Shown here: positions 27,916-37,392 of the stretch, in pieces | Layout: each line of letters starts with the position of its first letter | Numbering within the stretch: the stretch's first letter is position 1 | NCBI GenBank assembly: GCA_042434945.1 | Contig: CP170191.1 | Coordinates: forward strand, 2,728,001 to 2,792,000 | Origin: Escherichia hormaechei_A | Lineage (GTDB): Bacteria; Pseudomonadota; Gammaproteobacteria; Enterobacterales; Enterobacteriaceae | Length of the DNA: 64,000 bases | Reading direction: 5' to 3' | Position numbers and translations under genes: made by a program | Notes under the pieces: generated by a model | Databases searched by the model: none | What the model was told of the DNA's origin: nothing | Seen by the model: only the letters and a program-made list of their open reading frames with translations

Positions 27916-27990
27916 TGCCCGGTGGCGCTTCGCTTACCGGGCCTACGGTTCGCGCGGTTGTAGGCCCGGTAAGCGAAGCGCCACCGGGCA
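27916..27990. repeat. REP pair, Enterobacter-type, perfect 31-base inverted arms
   Basis: Arms 27916-27946 and 27960-27990 are exact reverse complements with a 13-base loop, placed between the convergent flk and yfcJ genes. The right arm equals the unit at 12578-12608. It probably forms a strong hairpin in both transcripts. Confidence 0.9.
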
Positions 27991-27995
27991 AAAAA

Positions 27996-29174
27996 CTACG
28001 ACTTGCGAAACGCCACCAGCGTCACCACAATTCCCACCACCGCTGACACCGCACCGGCCAGGAAGACGGAAGGATAGCCAAACGACGTTGCAAGCAGCCC
28101 CGCCAGCGGCCCGGTGACCCCGTATGAGATATCCTGAAACGCCGCATAGCCGCCCAGCGCCGTGCCGCGCACCTGCGGAGCCACGCGCTTCACCACTTCA
28201 ACGCCCAGCGCCGGGAAGATCAGCGAGCAGCCGCAGCCGGTTAACGCCGCACCCAGCAGCGCAACGGATGCAGAGGGCGCCTGCCAGAGCAGTACCAGAC
28301 CCACGGTCTCAATGACAAGTGACGCCACGGCCACCTTCACGCCGCCAAAGCGATCCGGCATCCAGCCAAACAGCACGCGCATCAATACAAACGCGCCGCC
28401 AAAGGCCGTCAGCGTAAAGCCCGCCATCGCCCAGCCGCGGCTCATGAAATAGAGGGAGACAAAGGTACCAATAACCGCGAAGCCCACCCCCTGAAGCGCC
28501 AGCCCGAGCCCCGGCTGCCAGATTTGCCCCACCACGCTCCACAGCGAAGGACGCTCGCCTTTATGGGCGGGCACCTTACGTACCGAACCGTTAAACGCCC
28601 ACGCCAGCAGCGGCAATACCATGGTGGTGCCTGCCAGCGCCGCAAAACCAAACTGGCTGTGGATCAGCAGCCCCAGTGGAGCGCCTGCCGCCAGCGCGCC
28701 GTAAATCGCCATTCCGTTCCAGGACATCACTTTTCCGGAACGCGCAGGCCCCACCAGCCCCATTCCCCAGGTCAGGGTGCCGGTCAGCAGCTGGCTTTCG
28801 CCAAAGCCGAGGATCAGGCGCCCTGCCACCAGCAGCGCAAATTTATACGCTGCATCTATTGGCAACAGCGCCGCCAGCAGCCAGGCTCCCCCCGCCAGCC
28901 CGCAGGCAAACATGCCCTGCAACGCCGAGCGTTTTGCGCCGTGCTGATCCGCCAGGCGACCGGCGTAGCCCCGGGTTAATACCGTCGCTAAAAACTGAAT
29001 GCCCACCGCAATGCCGACCATGGTGTTGCCATAGCCCAGCTCCTGGTGAACGAACAAGGGGATCACCGGCAGCGGCAGGCCAACGGTCATATAGGTCAGA
29101 AACACCGCAAAGGCGATGCGGAAAAGGGGAAGATTCCCGGAAGGAGCGCTCTTCCCAGGGGTAACAGCCTTCAT
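27996..29174 (-). CDS. yfcJ: MFS transporter YfcJ
   Basis: This 392-aa inner-membrane transporter of the major facilitator superfamily has twelve predicted helices. The MFS loop motif after helix 2 is GRLADQHGAKR. E. coli YfcJ is a putative arabinose/drug-type exporter with no firm substrate. The sequence is clearly diverged from K-12 YfcJ in the C-terminal half. It is downstream of fabB but separated from it by a strong terminator (29202-29223). Confidence 0.9.
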   Translation of the reverse strand: MKAVTPGKSAPSGNLPLFRIAFAVFLTYMTVGLPLPVIPLFVHQELGYGNTMVGIAVGIQFLATVLTRGYAGRLADQHGAKRSALQGMFACGLAGGAWLLAALLPIDAAYKFALLVAGRLILGFGESQLLTGTLTWGMGLVGPARSGKVMSWNGMAIYGALAAGAPLGLLIHSQFGFAALAGTTMVLPLLAWAFNGSVRKVPAHKGERPSLWSVVGQIWQPGLGLALQGVGFAVIGTFVSLYFMSRGWAMAGFTLTAFGGAFVLMRVLFGWMPDRFGGVKVAVASLVIETVGLVLLWQAPSASVALLGAALTGCGCSLIFPALGVEVVKRVAPQVRGTALGGYAAFQDISYGVTGPLAGLLATSFGYPSVFLAGAVSAVVGIVVTLVAFRKS

Positions 29175-29201
29175 GCATAACTCCGTGTTCAGGCATAAAA
29201 A

Positions 29202-29223
29202 AAGGGAGCCGCGCGGCTCCCTT
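29202..29223 (-). terminator. fabB terminator
   Basis: A perfect 11-base palindromic stem (AAGGGAGCCGC / GCGGCTCCCTT) is followed, in the leftward direction, by a run of Us encoded at 29197-29203. Confidence 0.85.
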
Positions 29224-29242
29224 CTACTATACCTTCAAACGC

Positions 29243-30463
29243 TTAATCTTTCAGCTTGCGCATTACCAGCGTGGCGTTGGTGCCGCCGAAGCCGAAGCTG
29301 TTAGACATAACGGTGGTCAGTTCGCGATCGGTCGTTTCGGTCACGATGTTCAGACCTGCAGCCTGCTCGTCCAGCTCTTCAATGTTGATGCTCGGGGCGA
29401 TAAAGCCGTGTTCCAGCATCAGCAGAGAGTAGATAGCTTCCTGTACGCCAGCAGCGCCCAGAGAGTGACCGGTCATGGCTTTGGTTGCAGAAATCGCCGG
29501 GCTCTTATCGCCGAACACTTCACGGATAGCTGCCAGCTCTTTCACGTCGCCAACCGGAGTCGAAGTACCGTGGGAGTTCAGGTAATCGATTGGGGTATCA
29601 ACGCCATGCATCGCCATCTTCATGCAGCGTACTGCGCCTTCGCCAGACGGAGCAACCATGTCTGCACCATCAGAGGTTGCGCCGTAGCCAACGATTTCAG
29701 CATAGATGTGAGCACCACGCGCCAGCGCGTGTTCCAGCTCTTCAACCACTACCATACCGCCGCCGCCAGCGATAACGAAACCGTCACGGTGAGCGTCGTA
29801 AGTACGGGAGGCTTTTTCCGGGGTGTCGTTGTATTTAGTAGACAGCGCACCCATTGCGTCGAATTCGCAAGCCATTTCCCAGCACAGCTCTTCGCCGCCG
29901 CCAGCAAACACGATGTCCTGTTTGCCCAGTTGGATCTGCTCTACTGCGTTACCGATACAGTGTGCGGAAGTCGCACACGCGGAGCTGATGGAGTAGTTAA
30001 CGCCATGAATTTTAAACGGGGTGGCGAGGCAGGCAGAAACGCCGGATGCCATCGCTTTGGTGACCACATACGGGCCAACCGCTTTCAGGCCGCGCGGGCC
30101 GCGCATTGCGTCAGCGCCGAACACCTGGAAACGCGGGGAGCCGCCGCCGGAACCTGCAATCAGGCCAACGCGCGGGTTATTCTGGTAAGCTTCCGGAGAG
30201 AGGCCCGCATCAGCGATTGCCTGCTCCATAGAAAGGAATGCATAAATGGATGCGTCGCTCATAAAGCGCACAACTTTGCGGTCAATGAGGCCAGTGGTAT
30301 CCAGTTTTACGTTGCCCCAGACGTGGCTACGCATGCCGGAATCCTTTAGCTCCTGAGAGAAAGTGATCCCTGAACGTCCTTCACGCAGAGATGCCAGGAC
30401 TTCCTGCTGGTTATTACCGATGCTGGAAACAATGCCCAGGCCAGTAATCACTGCACGTTTCAT
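29243..30463 (-). CDS. fabB: Beta-ketoacyl-ACP synthase I
   Basis: This 406-aa condensing enzyme is essential for unsaturated fatty-acid elongation. The catalytic triad is visible: nucleophile Cys in SISSACATSAHC (about 163), His in YLNSHGTSTPVGD (about 298) and His in MTGHSLGAAG (about 333). A palindrome of the FabR type lies upstream at 30511-30528. It is transcribed divergently from mnmC and is monocistronic, given the strong terminator. Confidence 0.98.
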   Translation of the reverse strand: MKRAVITGLGIVSSIGNNQQEVLASLREGRSGITFSQELKDSGMRSHVWGNVKLDTTGLIDRKVVRFMSDASIYAFLSMEQAIADAGLSPEAYQNNPRVGLIAGSGGGSPRFQVFGADAMRGPRGLKAVGPYVVTKAMASGVSACLATPFKIHGVNYSISSACATSAHCIGNAVEQIQLGKQDIVFAGGGEELCWEMACEFDAMGALSTKYNDTPEKASRTYDAHRDGFVIAGGGGMVVVEELEHALARGAHIYAEIVGYGATSDGADMVAPSGEGAVRCMKMAMHGVDTPIDYLNSHGTSTPVGDVKELAAIREVFGDKSPAISATKAMTGHSLGAAGVQEAIYSLLMLEHGFIAPSINIEELDEQAAGLNIVTETTDRELTTVMSNSFGFGGTNATLVMRKLKD

Positions 30464-30510
30464 TCAATACCTCTGTAAGTCGCACATAGAGTAAGTTTCG
30501 AATGCACAAT

Positions 30511-30528
30511 AGCGTACACTTGTACGCC
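30511..30528 (-). promoter_or_regulatory. Putative FabR operator upstream of fabB
   Basis: AGCGTACACTTGTACGCC is a palindrome with GTAC half-sites. It fits the site known before enterobacterial fabA/fabB, where FabR represses according to the unsaturated/saturated acyl balance. It lies 48 bases before the fabB start codon. Confidence 0.7.
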
Positions 30529-30621
30529 GAACAAGTCCGATCAGCCATTTAATAGAGAAATTTGCGCAGCCTTACACACATCGCTAAGATCGAGCCACCG
30601 CCTGTAAGACGAGTAACTTAC

Positions 30622-32619
30622 GTGAAACACTACTCCATACAACCTGCCAACCTCGAATTTAATGCTGAGGGTACACCTGTTTCCCGAGATTTTGACGATG
30701 TCTATTTTTCCAACGATAACGGGCTGGAAGAGACGCGTTATGTTTTCCTGGGAGGCAACCAATTAGAGGTACGCTTTCCTGAGCATCCACATCCTCTGTT
30801 TGTGGTAGCAGAGAGCGGCTTCGGCACCGGATTAAACTTCCTGACGCTATGGCAGGCATTTGATCAGTTTCGCACTGCACACCCCGAGGCTACCTTACAA
30901 AGATTACATTTCATCAGTTTCGAAAAATTTCCGCTTACCGCGCACGATCTGCGGCTTGCCCATCAGCGCTGGCCGGAGCTTACCCACTGGGCGGAACAGC
31001 TTCAGGCCCAGTGGCCTCCGGCTATCGGTGGCTGTCATCGTCTGATTCTGGACGACGGACGCGTCACCCTCGACCTGTGGCTGGGCGACATTAACGACCT
31101 GACCGATAAGCTCGATGACTCAATGAATCAGAAGGTGGACGCCTGGTTCCTGGATGGTTTTGCGCCCGCCAAAAACCCGGACATGTGGAGCCCGCACCTG
31201 TTCAGCGCCATGGCACGTCTGGCGCGCCCGGGCGCGACGCTTGCTACCTTCACCTCGGCGGGCTTTGTCCGTCGTGGGTTGCAGGAGGCGGGGTTTACCA
31301 TGCGGAAAACCAAAGGCTTTGGCCGCAAACGCGACATGCTGGTCGGGGTGATGGAACAGGATCTGGCGATCCCGGCGCAGGCCCCCTGGTTTGCCCGTCG
31401 CGCCAGCACCTCGCGTGAGGTCGCCATTTTGGGCGGGGGTATCGCCAGCGCCCTGCTCTCGCTGGCGCTGCTGCACCGTGGCTGGCAGGTGACGCTCTAC
31501 TGCGCTGACGAGGCGCCGGCGACGGGCGCATCAGGCAACCGTCAGGGCGCGCTTTATCCCTTATTAAGTTCACACGATCCGGCACTGTTCCAGTTCTTCC
31601 CGGCGGCGTTTACGTTTGCTCGCCGCCTTTACGATAGCCTGCCGGTTGCGTTCGACCACAACTGGTGCGGCGTGACGCAGCTCGGCTGGGACGAGAAGAG
31701 CCAGCAGAAAATCACACAAATGCTGTCGCTGGGTCTGCCGGAGGCCATCGCCCATGCAGTGACGGCACAGCAGGTTGCAGAGACCGCTGGCGTCGACACC
31801 GGCTGCGGGGGTATTCAGTATCCACTCGGCGGCTGGCTGTGTCCGGCTGAACTGACTTCTGCGGCGATAGCCCTCGGGCAGTCGCGTGGGTTGACAGTGC
31901 ATTGTGCCCATAAGGTTCAATCGCTAAGCCGCACTGCGCACTGGAAACTGCGTTTCGCTGACGGCAAAGAGGTCCAGCATGCCAGCGTTGTGCTGGCCAA
32001 CGGACATCATATCAGCCAGTTTACCCAGACAGCATCATTGCCGGTTTATCCGGTCGGCGGCCAGGTGAGCCATATTCCTGCCGCCCCCCAACTGAGCAAA
32101 CTGCGTCAGGTGCTGTGTTACGACGGCTACCTGACGCCGCAAAACCCGTCCAACGGCCATCACTGCATCGGTGCCAGCTACCATCGCGGTGAAACAGATA
32201 TGCAGTACAGCGAAGCGGATCAGCAGCAAAACCGCCAGCGCCTGCTCGACTGTTTCCCGGATGCGTCGTGGGCAAAAGAGGTGAATGTCGGTGAGGGTCA
32301 GGCGCGCTGCGGCGTACGCTGCGCGACCCGCGATCACCTGCCGATGGCGGGAAACGTGCCGGACTATGACGCCACGCTTGAAGTCTATCAGGATCTTGCT
32401 GACAACAAAGAAACGGCGGTAAGTGCTCCCGTTCACCCCGAGCTGTTTATGCTGGGTGGCTTAGGCTCGCGGGGATTATGCTCCGCGCCGCTGCTGGCTG
32501 AAGCGTTAGCCGCGCAAATGAGCGACGAGCCGGTTCCGCTGGACAGGGTTACGCTCGCGGGGCTGAATCCAAACCGACTGTGGGTGCGGAAATTGCTGAA
32601 GGGGAAAATGGTCAAGTAG
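30622..32619 (+). CDS. mnmC: Bifunctional tRNA mnm5s2U synthesis enzyme MnmC (hybrid gene)
   Basis: MnmC finishes the wobble-uridine modification mnm5s2U34. The C-terminal FAD-dependent oxidase domain converts cmnm5 to nm5, and the N-terminal SAM methyltransferase makes mnm5. It is 665 aa from GTG 30622. The SAM motif is VVAESGFGTGLNFLTLW and the methyltransferase core DAWFLDGFAPAKNPDMW; the FAD motif is AILGGGIASALLSLALL (about residue 270). The first ~83 residues equal K-12 by recall. From FRTAHPEATL onward the protein is diverged (K-12: FREAHPQAQL), so a junction lies near 30870. The frame is intact. Confidence 0.96.
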   Translation: MKHYSIQPANLEFNAEGTPVSRDFDDVYFSNDNGLEETRYVFLGGNQLEVRFPEHPHPLFVVAESGFGTGLNFLTLWQAFDQFRTAHPEATLQRLHFISFEKFPLTAHDLRLAHQRWPELTHWAEQLQAQWPPAIGGCHRLILDDGRVTLDLWLGDINDLTDKLDDSMNQKVDAWFLDGFAPAKNPDMWSPHLFSAMARLARPGATLATFTSAGFVRRGLQEAGFTMRKTKGFGRKRDMLVGVMEQDLAIPAQAPWFARRASTSREVAILGGGIASALLSLALLHRGWQVTLYCADEAPATGASGNRQGALYPLLSSHDPALFQFFPAAFTFARRLYDSLPVAFDHNWCGVTQLGWDEKSQQKITQMLSLGLPEAIAHAVTAQQVAETAGVDTGCGGIQYPLGGWLCPAELTSAAIALGQSRGLTVHCAHKVQSLSRTAHWKLRFADGKEVQHASVVLANGHHISQFTQTASLPVYPVGGQVSHIPAAPQLSKLRQVLCYDGYLTPQNPSNGHHCIGASYHRGETDMQYSEADQQQNRQRLLDCFPDASWAKEVNVGEGQARCGVRCATRDHLPMAGNVPDYDATLEVYQDLADNKETAVSAPVHPELFMLGGLGSRGLCSAPLLAEALAAQMSDEPVPLDRVTLAGLNPNRLWVRKLLKGKMVK

Positions 32620-32631
32620 GGTGCGGTCTGG

Positions 32632-32668
32632 TGCCCTCACCCCGGCCCTCTCCCTGTGGGAGAGGGCG
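32632..32668. repeat. GC-rich palindromic intergenic repeat, copy 2
   Basis: It starts with the same TGCCCTCACCCCGGCCCTCT as copy 1 at 12630 and continues into CTCCC/GGGAG. It lies between the convergent mnmC and yfcL genes, immediately left of the next E. coli-like block. Confidence 0.75.
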
Positions 32669-32677
32669 GTGATACAC

Positions 32678-32956
32678 TTACTTCGCTTTCGCCTGCTGGA
32701 ACAAATTGTCCCACATATCGGTCACCAGCGCCTGGTCACGCGGCGACAATTCACCAGCACCAATGGCTTTTTCCAGACTCTGGCTAACGGTCGTATGCAC
32801 CGCCTGAGCGGAGTGGTCATCACCACTTTCCAGTTCTGCGATGGCTAATGTCAGGTGGCCACGCAAATACCCACTGGCAAACAACTCATCATCACTGGCA
32901 TGGTCAACCATACCGTCGATTAATGCCAGAATGCGTGATTCAAACTCCGCGATCAT
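32678..32956 (-). CDS. yfcL: YfcL, small conserved protein
   Basis: This 92-aa, mostly helical, acidic protein of unknown function belongs to the YfcL family, which is limited to enterobacteria and relatives. There are no catalytic motifs and no signal peptide. It lies last in the conserved cluster aroC-mepA-yfcA-epmC-yfcL. The C-terminus (QQAKAK) may derive from the non-E. coli side of a strain junction close to 32690. Confidence 0.88.
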   Translation of the reverse strand: MIAEFESRILALIDGMVDHASDDELFASGYLRGHLTLAIAELESGDDHSAQAVHTTVSQSLEKAIGAGELSPRDQALVTDMWDNLFQQAKAK

Positions 32957-32989
32957 CTTCTTTCCTCATTGTAAAACGTGGCGCTGGCT

Positions 32990-33538
32990 TCAGTTGAGCG
33001 CTTCCGGCCACGGGAACTGTTCCGCCGTAAGTTCCGGCGTGTGATAATAATTTTGTAGTGCTTTAATGAAGCGTGCCGGACGTTCCGGAATGCCATTTGT
33101 CAGATAATCCATCACCTGCGCATGTACTCGCCGTTGAAACACCACACGATCCGGTTCGAAATCCCCTTCCAGATTGTCGCAACTGACGTTAAACGGATAT
33201 CCCGCCGCCACACAGAACAACCAGTCGAGCGCCTGCGGCTTCACTTCAACATCTTCAAACTGGCTTTGCGTTTGGGCATCGCGTCCGTCCGGGCAATACC
33301 AGTAGCCGAAATCAACCAGCTCACGGCGCGCTTTCCCGGCAATACACCAGTGCGAAATCTCATGAATTGCGCTGGCATAAAAGCCATGAGCAAAGACGAT
33401 TCGGTTATACGGTACTTCCGCATCAGCAGGAAGATAGATCGGTTCGTCGTCGCCTTTAATCAGACGGGTATTAAAATCATCGGCAAAGCAGCTATTAAAA
33501 ATTTCAATCAACTGCTCGTAGTGGTGTGTACTGTTCAT
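32990..33538 (-). CDS. epmC: Elongation factor P hydroxylase EpmC
   Basis: This 182-aa iron enzyme hydroxylates the beta-lysyl-lysine of elongation factor P (completing the EpmA/EpmB modification). The metal-binding region is visible as IHEISHWC with LVDFGYWYCPDGRD. The start ATG overlaps the yfcA stop by one base (TAATG), a coupled arrangement; the open frame continuing upstream inside yfcA is not real. Confidence 0.95.
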   Translation of the reverse strand: MNSTHHYEQLIEIFNSCFADDFNTRLIKGDDEPIYLPADAEVPYNRIVFAHGFYASAIHEISHWCIAGKARRELVDFGYWYCPDGRDAQTQSQFEDVEVKPQALDWLFCVAAGYPFNVSCDNLEGDFEPDRVVFQRRVHAQVMDYLTNGIPERPARFIKALQNYYHTPELTAEQFPWPEALN

Positions 33539-34347
33539 TAGTTCATCCCCAACCAGTGGAGGATCTCCTGTCCGTGGCTGTCGTAAAGTAATTTGGCACT
33601 CATCACCGCCGAGACGATAACAATCATCGGGCGGATCAGCTTTTGTCCTTTGCTCAACACCAGTCGTGAACCCATGCGCGCGCCGAGGAACTGCCCCACC
33701 AGCATGACAAAGCCCGTCGCCCAAATCACTTTGCCGCCGAGAATAAACAGCAGTAAACCGCCGATGTTTGACGTTGCGTTGAGTAATTTGGCGTGAGCCG
33801 TGGCTTTGGCGAGGTTAAATCCGCACAGCGTAACGAAGGCCAGCGCGTAAAACGACCCGGCAGCCGGGCCAAAGAATCCATCATAAAAACCGACGCAGCC
33901 ACCGGCTATTAACGCGAAGGGTAAACCGTACATCCGGCGCTGGCGGTCTTCTTCACCTAGCTTTGGCATCAGCAAGAAATAGAGGCCGATACAAATTACC
34001 AGAATGGGCAAAATCTGCCGTAAGACATCAGCCTGAACGTATTGCACCAGCAGTGCGCCGCTCATTGAGCCGACAAAGGTCATGGCGATATTGAGTTTCT
34101 GATCGCTTAAACTAACCACTTTGCGGCGAATAAAGTAGATAGTAGCGGAAATAGAGCCGCCGCAGGCTTGCAGTTTATTGGTTGCCAGCGCATTAGCGGG
34201 AGACATCCCCGCTGCCATCAATGCCGGAATGGTGAGTAACCCACCGCCACCGGCAATCGAGTCGATAAATCCCGCCAGCATGGCGACAAAAAAGAGAACT
34301 CCCAGCAACAGCGGGGAAACCATAAACAGGCTATTAAACGTTTCCAT
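33538..34347 (-). CDS. yfcA: TSUP/TauE family membrane protein YfcA
   Basis: This 269-aa polytopic protein with about eight hydrophobic helices belongs to the sulfite/organosulfur exporter (TauE/SafE, formerly DUF81) family. The glycine-rich GFIDSIAGGGGLLTIPAL motif and the mirrored GFYDGFFGPAAGSF show the internal repeat. The substrate is unknown. One-base overlaps with mepA and epmC put it in a tightly coupled operon. Confidence 0.93.
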   Translation of the reverse strand: METFNSLFMVSPLLLGVLFFVAMLAGFIDSIAGGGGLLTIPALMAAGMSPANALATNKLQACGGSISATIYFIRRKVVSLSDQKLNIAMTFVGSMSGALLVQYVQADVLRQILPILVICIGLYFLLMPKLGEEDRQRRMYGLPFALIAGGCVGFYDGFFGPAAGSFYALAFVTLCGFNLAKATAHAKLLNATSNIGGLLLFILGGKVIWATGFVMLVGQFLGARMGSRLVLSKGQKLIRPMIVIVSAVMSAKLLYDSHGQEILHWLGMN

Positions 34348-35171
34348 TAGATCACGTGCTCATCCAGTAGCGCCTGGCAGGAAGGCGGCAACGGAGGCGG
34401 TGTCTTCTTCTCAGGCTTTGTTGTTCCCGGTTTTGGAGGTTCAAACCAGCTTTGCAGTTCTGCCCCGCAACCATCGCCTGATGGCGGTAAAGGTTGATCT
34501 TCACACTCCAGACTATCGGCAGGGCAACGTAATCGTACATGCATATGCGCGCGATGCTGGAACCAGGGTCGCACTTTGCGCAACCAGTCGCGATCGGTGC
34601 CCGCATCAAGGCAAAGTTGTTGTTTAATCGCCGGATTAACAAAAATGCGCGTGACGTCTTTGTCCTGGGCGGCGAGTTTGATCAAGCTGAAAATTTCTGG
34701 CTTCCACAGCGTGGAGACAACGTGTTTACCGTCGCGGGAAACTAAGTCCAGTGCTTGCGGGCGCAAGAGCTGCGCGGAGGTCCAGCGAGTTTTCGGCAGT
34801 TGCAGAAAGATATCGACATCCAGTCCGGTCTGGTGGCTGGCATGACCGCCGTTGAAACGCCCACCAGCGGGCATCCCCATATCGCCAATCAGCACCGTAC
34901 CCATGCCCAGATTGCTCACCTGGCTACTCAGACGCTGGATAAACATCACCAGATCCGGGTGACCGAAATAGCGACGCTGATCGGTACGCATGACCTGATA
35001 ATGTTCGGACTGTATCGGCAGCGTGTCAGCGCCGACAATACAGCCATTAGAAAAACTGCCTATCGATTGTGCGCTACCCGGCACAGGTTGGGTTATTTTT
35101 TGCCACGGCGTCGCTGCCAGGCTGGCGCTACTGGCAAGCAGAGCCAGCAGCGCAATCGCGGTTTTATTCAT
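34347..35171 (-). CDS. mepA: Penicillin-insensitive murein endopeptidase MepA
   Basis: This 274-aa periplasmic LAS-type zinc endopeptidase cleaves D-alanyl-meso-DAP cross-links in peptidoglycan. The signal peptide is about 19 residues ([19 protein letters not shown]). Zinc ligands are visible in [15 protein letters not shown] (His, Asp) and in RAHMHVRL (His). The Pro/Lys-rich C-terminal tail is typical. It lies downstream of aroC. Confidence 0.96.
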
Positions 35172-35174
35172 TTT

Positions 35175-36260
35175 TTACCAGCGTGGAATATCAGTCTTCA
35201 CATCGGCATTTTGCGCCCGTTGCCGTAACAGGTGATCCATTAAAACGATCGCCAGCATCGCTTCTGCGATCGGCACTGCGCGGATCCCGACACAGGGATC
35301 GTGACGGCCTTTGGTGATCATCTCAACTTCTTCGCCAAAGCGGTTAATGGTACGACCCGGCACGGTAATGCTGGAGGTCGGTTTCAGCGCCATATGGGCA
35401 ATGATTTGCTGCCCGCTGCTGATACCGCCGAGAATGCCGCCCGCATGGTTGCTCTGGAAACCGTCTTTGGTGATTTCATCGCGGTTCTGGCTGCCGCGCA
35501 GCGCCACCACGTCAAAGCCGTCGCCAATTTCCACGCCTTTCACCGCGTTGATGCTCATCAGCGCATGGGCGATGTCAGCATCCAGGCGGTCAAAGACCGG
35601 CTCGCCAAGTCCGGCAGGAACGCCACTGGCAACAACGGTGACTTTAGCGCCGATGGAGTCGCCCTCTTTTTTCAGCGCACGCATCAACTCGTCTAACGCG
35701 TCGATTTTGTCGGGGTCCGGGCAAAAAAACGGATTTTGCTCGACCTGCGACCAGTCTTTGATATCCAGCGGAATGTCGCCCATCTGGGTCAGGCAGCCAC
35801 GGATTTCAATACCAAATTTCTCGGCGAGATATTTTTTGGCAATAGCTCCTGCCGCCACGCGCATGGCGGTTTCGCGGGCGGAAGAACGTCCACCGCCGCG
35901 ATAATCGCGCAGACCGTATTTTTGTTCGTAGGTGTAATCGGCATGGCCTGGACGGAAAACGTCCTTAATCGCACTGTAATCCTGAGAGCGCTGGTCAGTG
36001 TTTTCGATCAACAAGCCAATGCTGGTGCCGGTAGTAACGCCTTCAAAAACACCGGAGAGAATTTTGACCTGATCCGGCTCGCGGCGCTGGGTGGTATAGC
36101 GCGATGTCCCAGGGCGACGACGGTCGAGGTCATGTTGCAGGTCCGCTTCCGTCAGCGGAATGCCTGGCGGAACACCATCGACGATGCAGCCGAGCGCCAG
36201 CCCGTGCGATTCGCCGAAGGTGGTTACGCGAAAGAGTTGTCCAATTGTGTTTCCAGCCAT
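35175..36260 (-). CDS. aroC: Chorismate synthase
   Basis: This 361-aa enzyme removes phosphate from EPSP to make chorismate, the last common step of aromatic synthesis, using reduced FMN. Family signatures GESHGLALGCIVDGVPPG (N-terminal), RGGGRSSARETA and the C-terminal KGRHDPCVGIRAVPIAEAM are present. The start at 36260 is the family start; a Met codon just before it is not needed. prmB lies 34 bases upstream. Confidence 0.98.
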   Translation of the reverse strand: MAGNTIGQLFRVTTFGESHGLALGCIVDGVPPGIPLTEADLQHDLDRRRPGTSRYTTQRREPDQVKILSGVFEGVTTGTSIGLLIENTDQRSQDYSAIKDVFRPGHADYTYEQKYGLRDYRGGGRSSARETAMRVAAGAIAKKYLAEKFGIEIRGCLTQMGDIPLDIKDWSQVEQNPFFCPDPDKIDALDELMRALKKEGDSIGAKVTVVASGVPAGLGEPVFDRLDADIAHALMSINAVKGVEIGDGFDVVALRGSQNRDEITKDGFQSNHAGGILGGISSGQQIIAHMALKPTSSITVPGRTINRFGEEVEMITKGRHDPCVGIRAVPIAEAMLAIVLMDHLLRQRAQNADVKTDIPRW

Positions 36261-36294
36261 CACGGCTCCGTTATTGTTGTGTTTGCGTGTTTAC

Positions 36295-37227
36295 TTAATC
36301 TTTATAAATCGCGAAATGTTCTCGTGCGGCAATAAGCTGCTCTTTGGTGAGCATAAACACACCATCGCCGCCGTTATCAAACTCCAGCCAGGTGAACGGA
36401 ACATCCGGATATTGTTCCATAAGATGTACCATGCTGTTGCCGACTTCACAAATCAACACGCCATCATCAGCAAGGTAATCTGCCGCGTTACCGAGAATGC
36501 GACGCGTCAGTTTCAGGCCGTCAGTGCCAGATGCCAGGCCCAGTTCCGGCTCGTGGCGGTATTCGTTTGGCAGGTCGGACATATCTTCCGCATCGACATA
36601 CGGCGGGTTAGTGACAATCAGGTCGTACTGCACTTTCGGCAAGTCGCGGAACAGATCGGAACGAATCGGAATGACGTTGTGGATCAGACCGTGTTCTTCG
36701 ATGTTCTGTTCAGCAACCGCCAGCGCGTCTGGAGAGATATCCACCGCGTCGACTTCTGCATCCGGGAAGGCATAAGCACAGGCAATGGCGATGCAGCCGC
36801 TACCAGTACACATATCTAAAATATGCTGCGGTTGCTTGCTGATAAGTCCGGCAAATTTATTGTTGATCAGTTCACCAATCGGCGAGCGCGGCACCAGCAC
36901 GCGTTCATCGACGTAAAATTCATGGCCGCAGAACCACGCTTTGTTGGTCAGGTAAGCCACCGGAATGCGTTCATTGACGCGGCGGATCACGCGTTCAACA
37001 ATACGGTGTTTTTCGCTGGAGGTCAGACGCGCGGTGCGCATATCTTCCGGAATATCCAGCGGCAGGTAGAGCGAAGGCAACACCAGCTGTACGGCTTCAT
37101 CCCACGGGTTATCGGTACCGTGACCGTACCAGATATTTGCCGCGCTGAAGCGGCTCACCGACCAGCGCAACATGTCCTGAATGGTTTGCAGCTCATTTAC
37201 TGCTTCATCAACGAAAATTTTATCCAC
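36295..37227 (-). CDS. prmB: Ribosomal protein uL3 glutamine methyltransferase PrmB
   Basis: This 310-aa SAM-dependent enzyme methylates a glutamine of ribosomal protein uL3. The SAM motif [18 protein letters not shown] and the glutamine-methyltransferase signature [11 protein letters not shown] are intact. The start is GTG at 37227 with a GAGGA site directly upstream. The reading frame stays open for another 111 codons upstream, but these overlap the smrB promoter and are not conserved. Confidence 0.96.
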
Positions 37228-37392
37228 GTATTCCTCCAGGGCATGATCGCAATAATTTCGGCGGCTAGTTTGCCATGAAGATGACGATAAATCAGCATTC
37301 ACGCGCGGTGAGTGAGGAAAAATACGTTTAAAACGATCGATTGCGCTACGAGTCGGGTAAACTGTAGGAAAATTAGAAATAGAGACAGATAA

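Larger units (their letters stand above)
29240..30870. other. E. coli-like block C (fabB, first part of mnmC)
   Basis: All 406 residues of FabB and the first ~83 residues of MnmC agree with K-12 by recall, while yfcJ on one side and the rest of mnmC on the other differ. The left edge lies near the fabB stop, the right edge near 30870. Confidence 0.55.

Noticed and set aside
27916..27990. CRISPR array or transposon ends
   Set aside because: There is a single pair of inverted arms of REP type, with no spacer series, transposase or target duplication. The same unit recurs at other gene ends.
33539..33724. 62-codon N-terminal extension of epmC inside yfcA
   Set aside because: The conserved EpmC start MNSTHHYEQ is at 33538 in a TAATG overlap. 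The extension is yfcA read in another frame.
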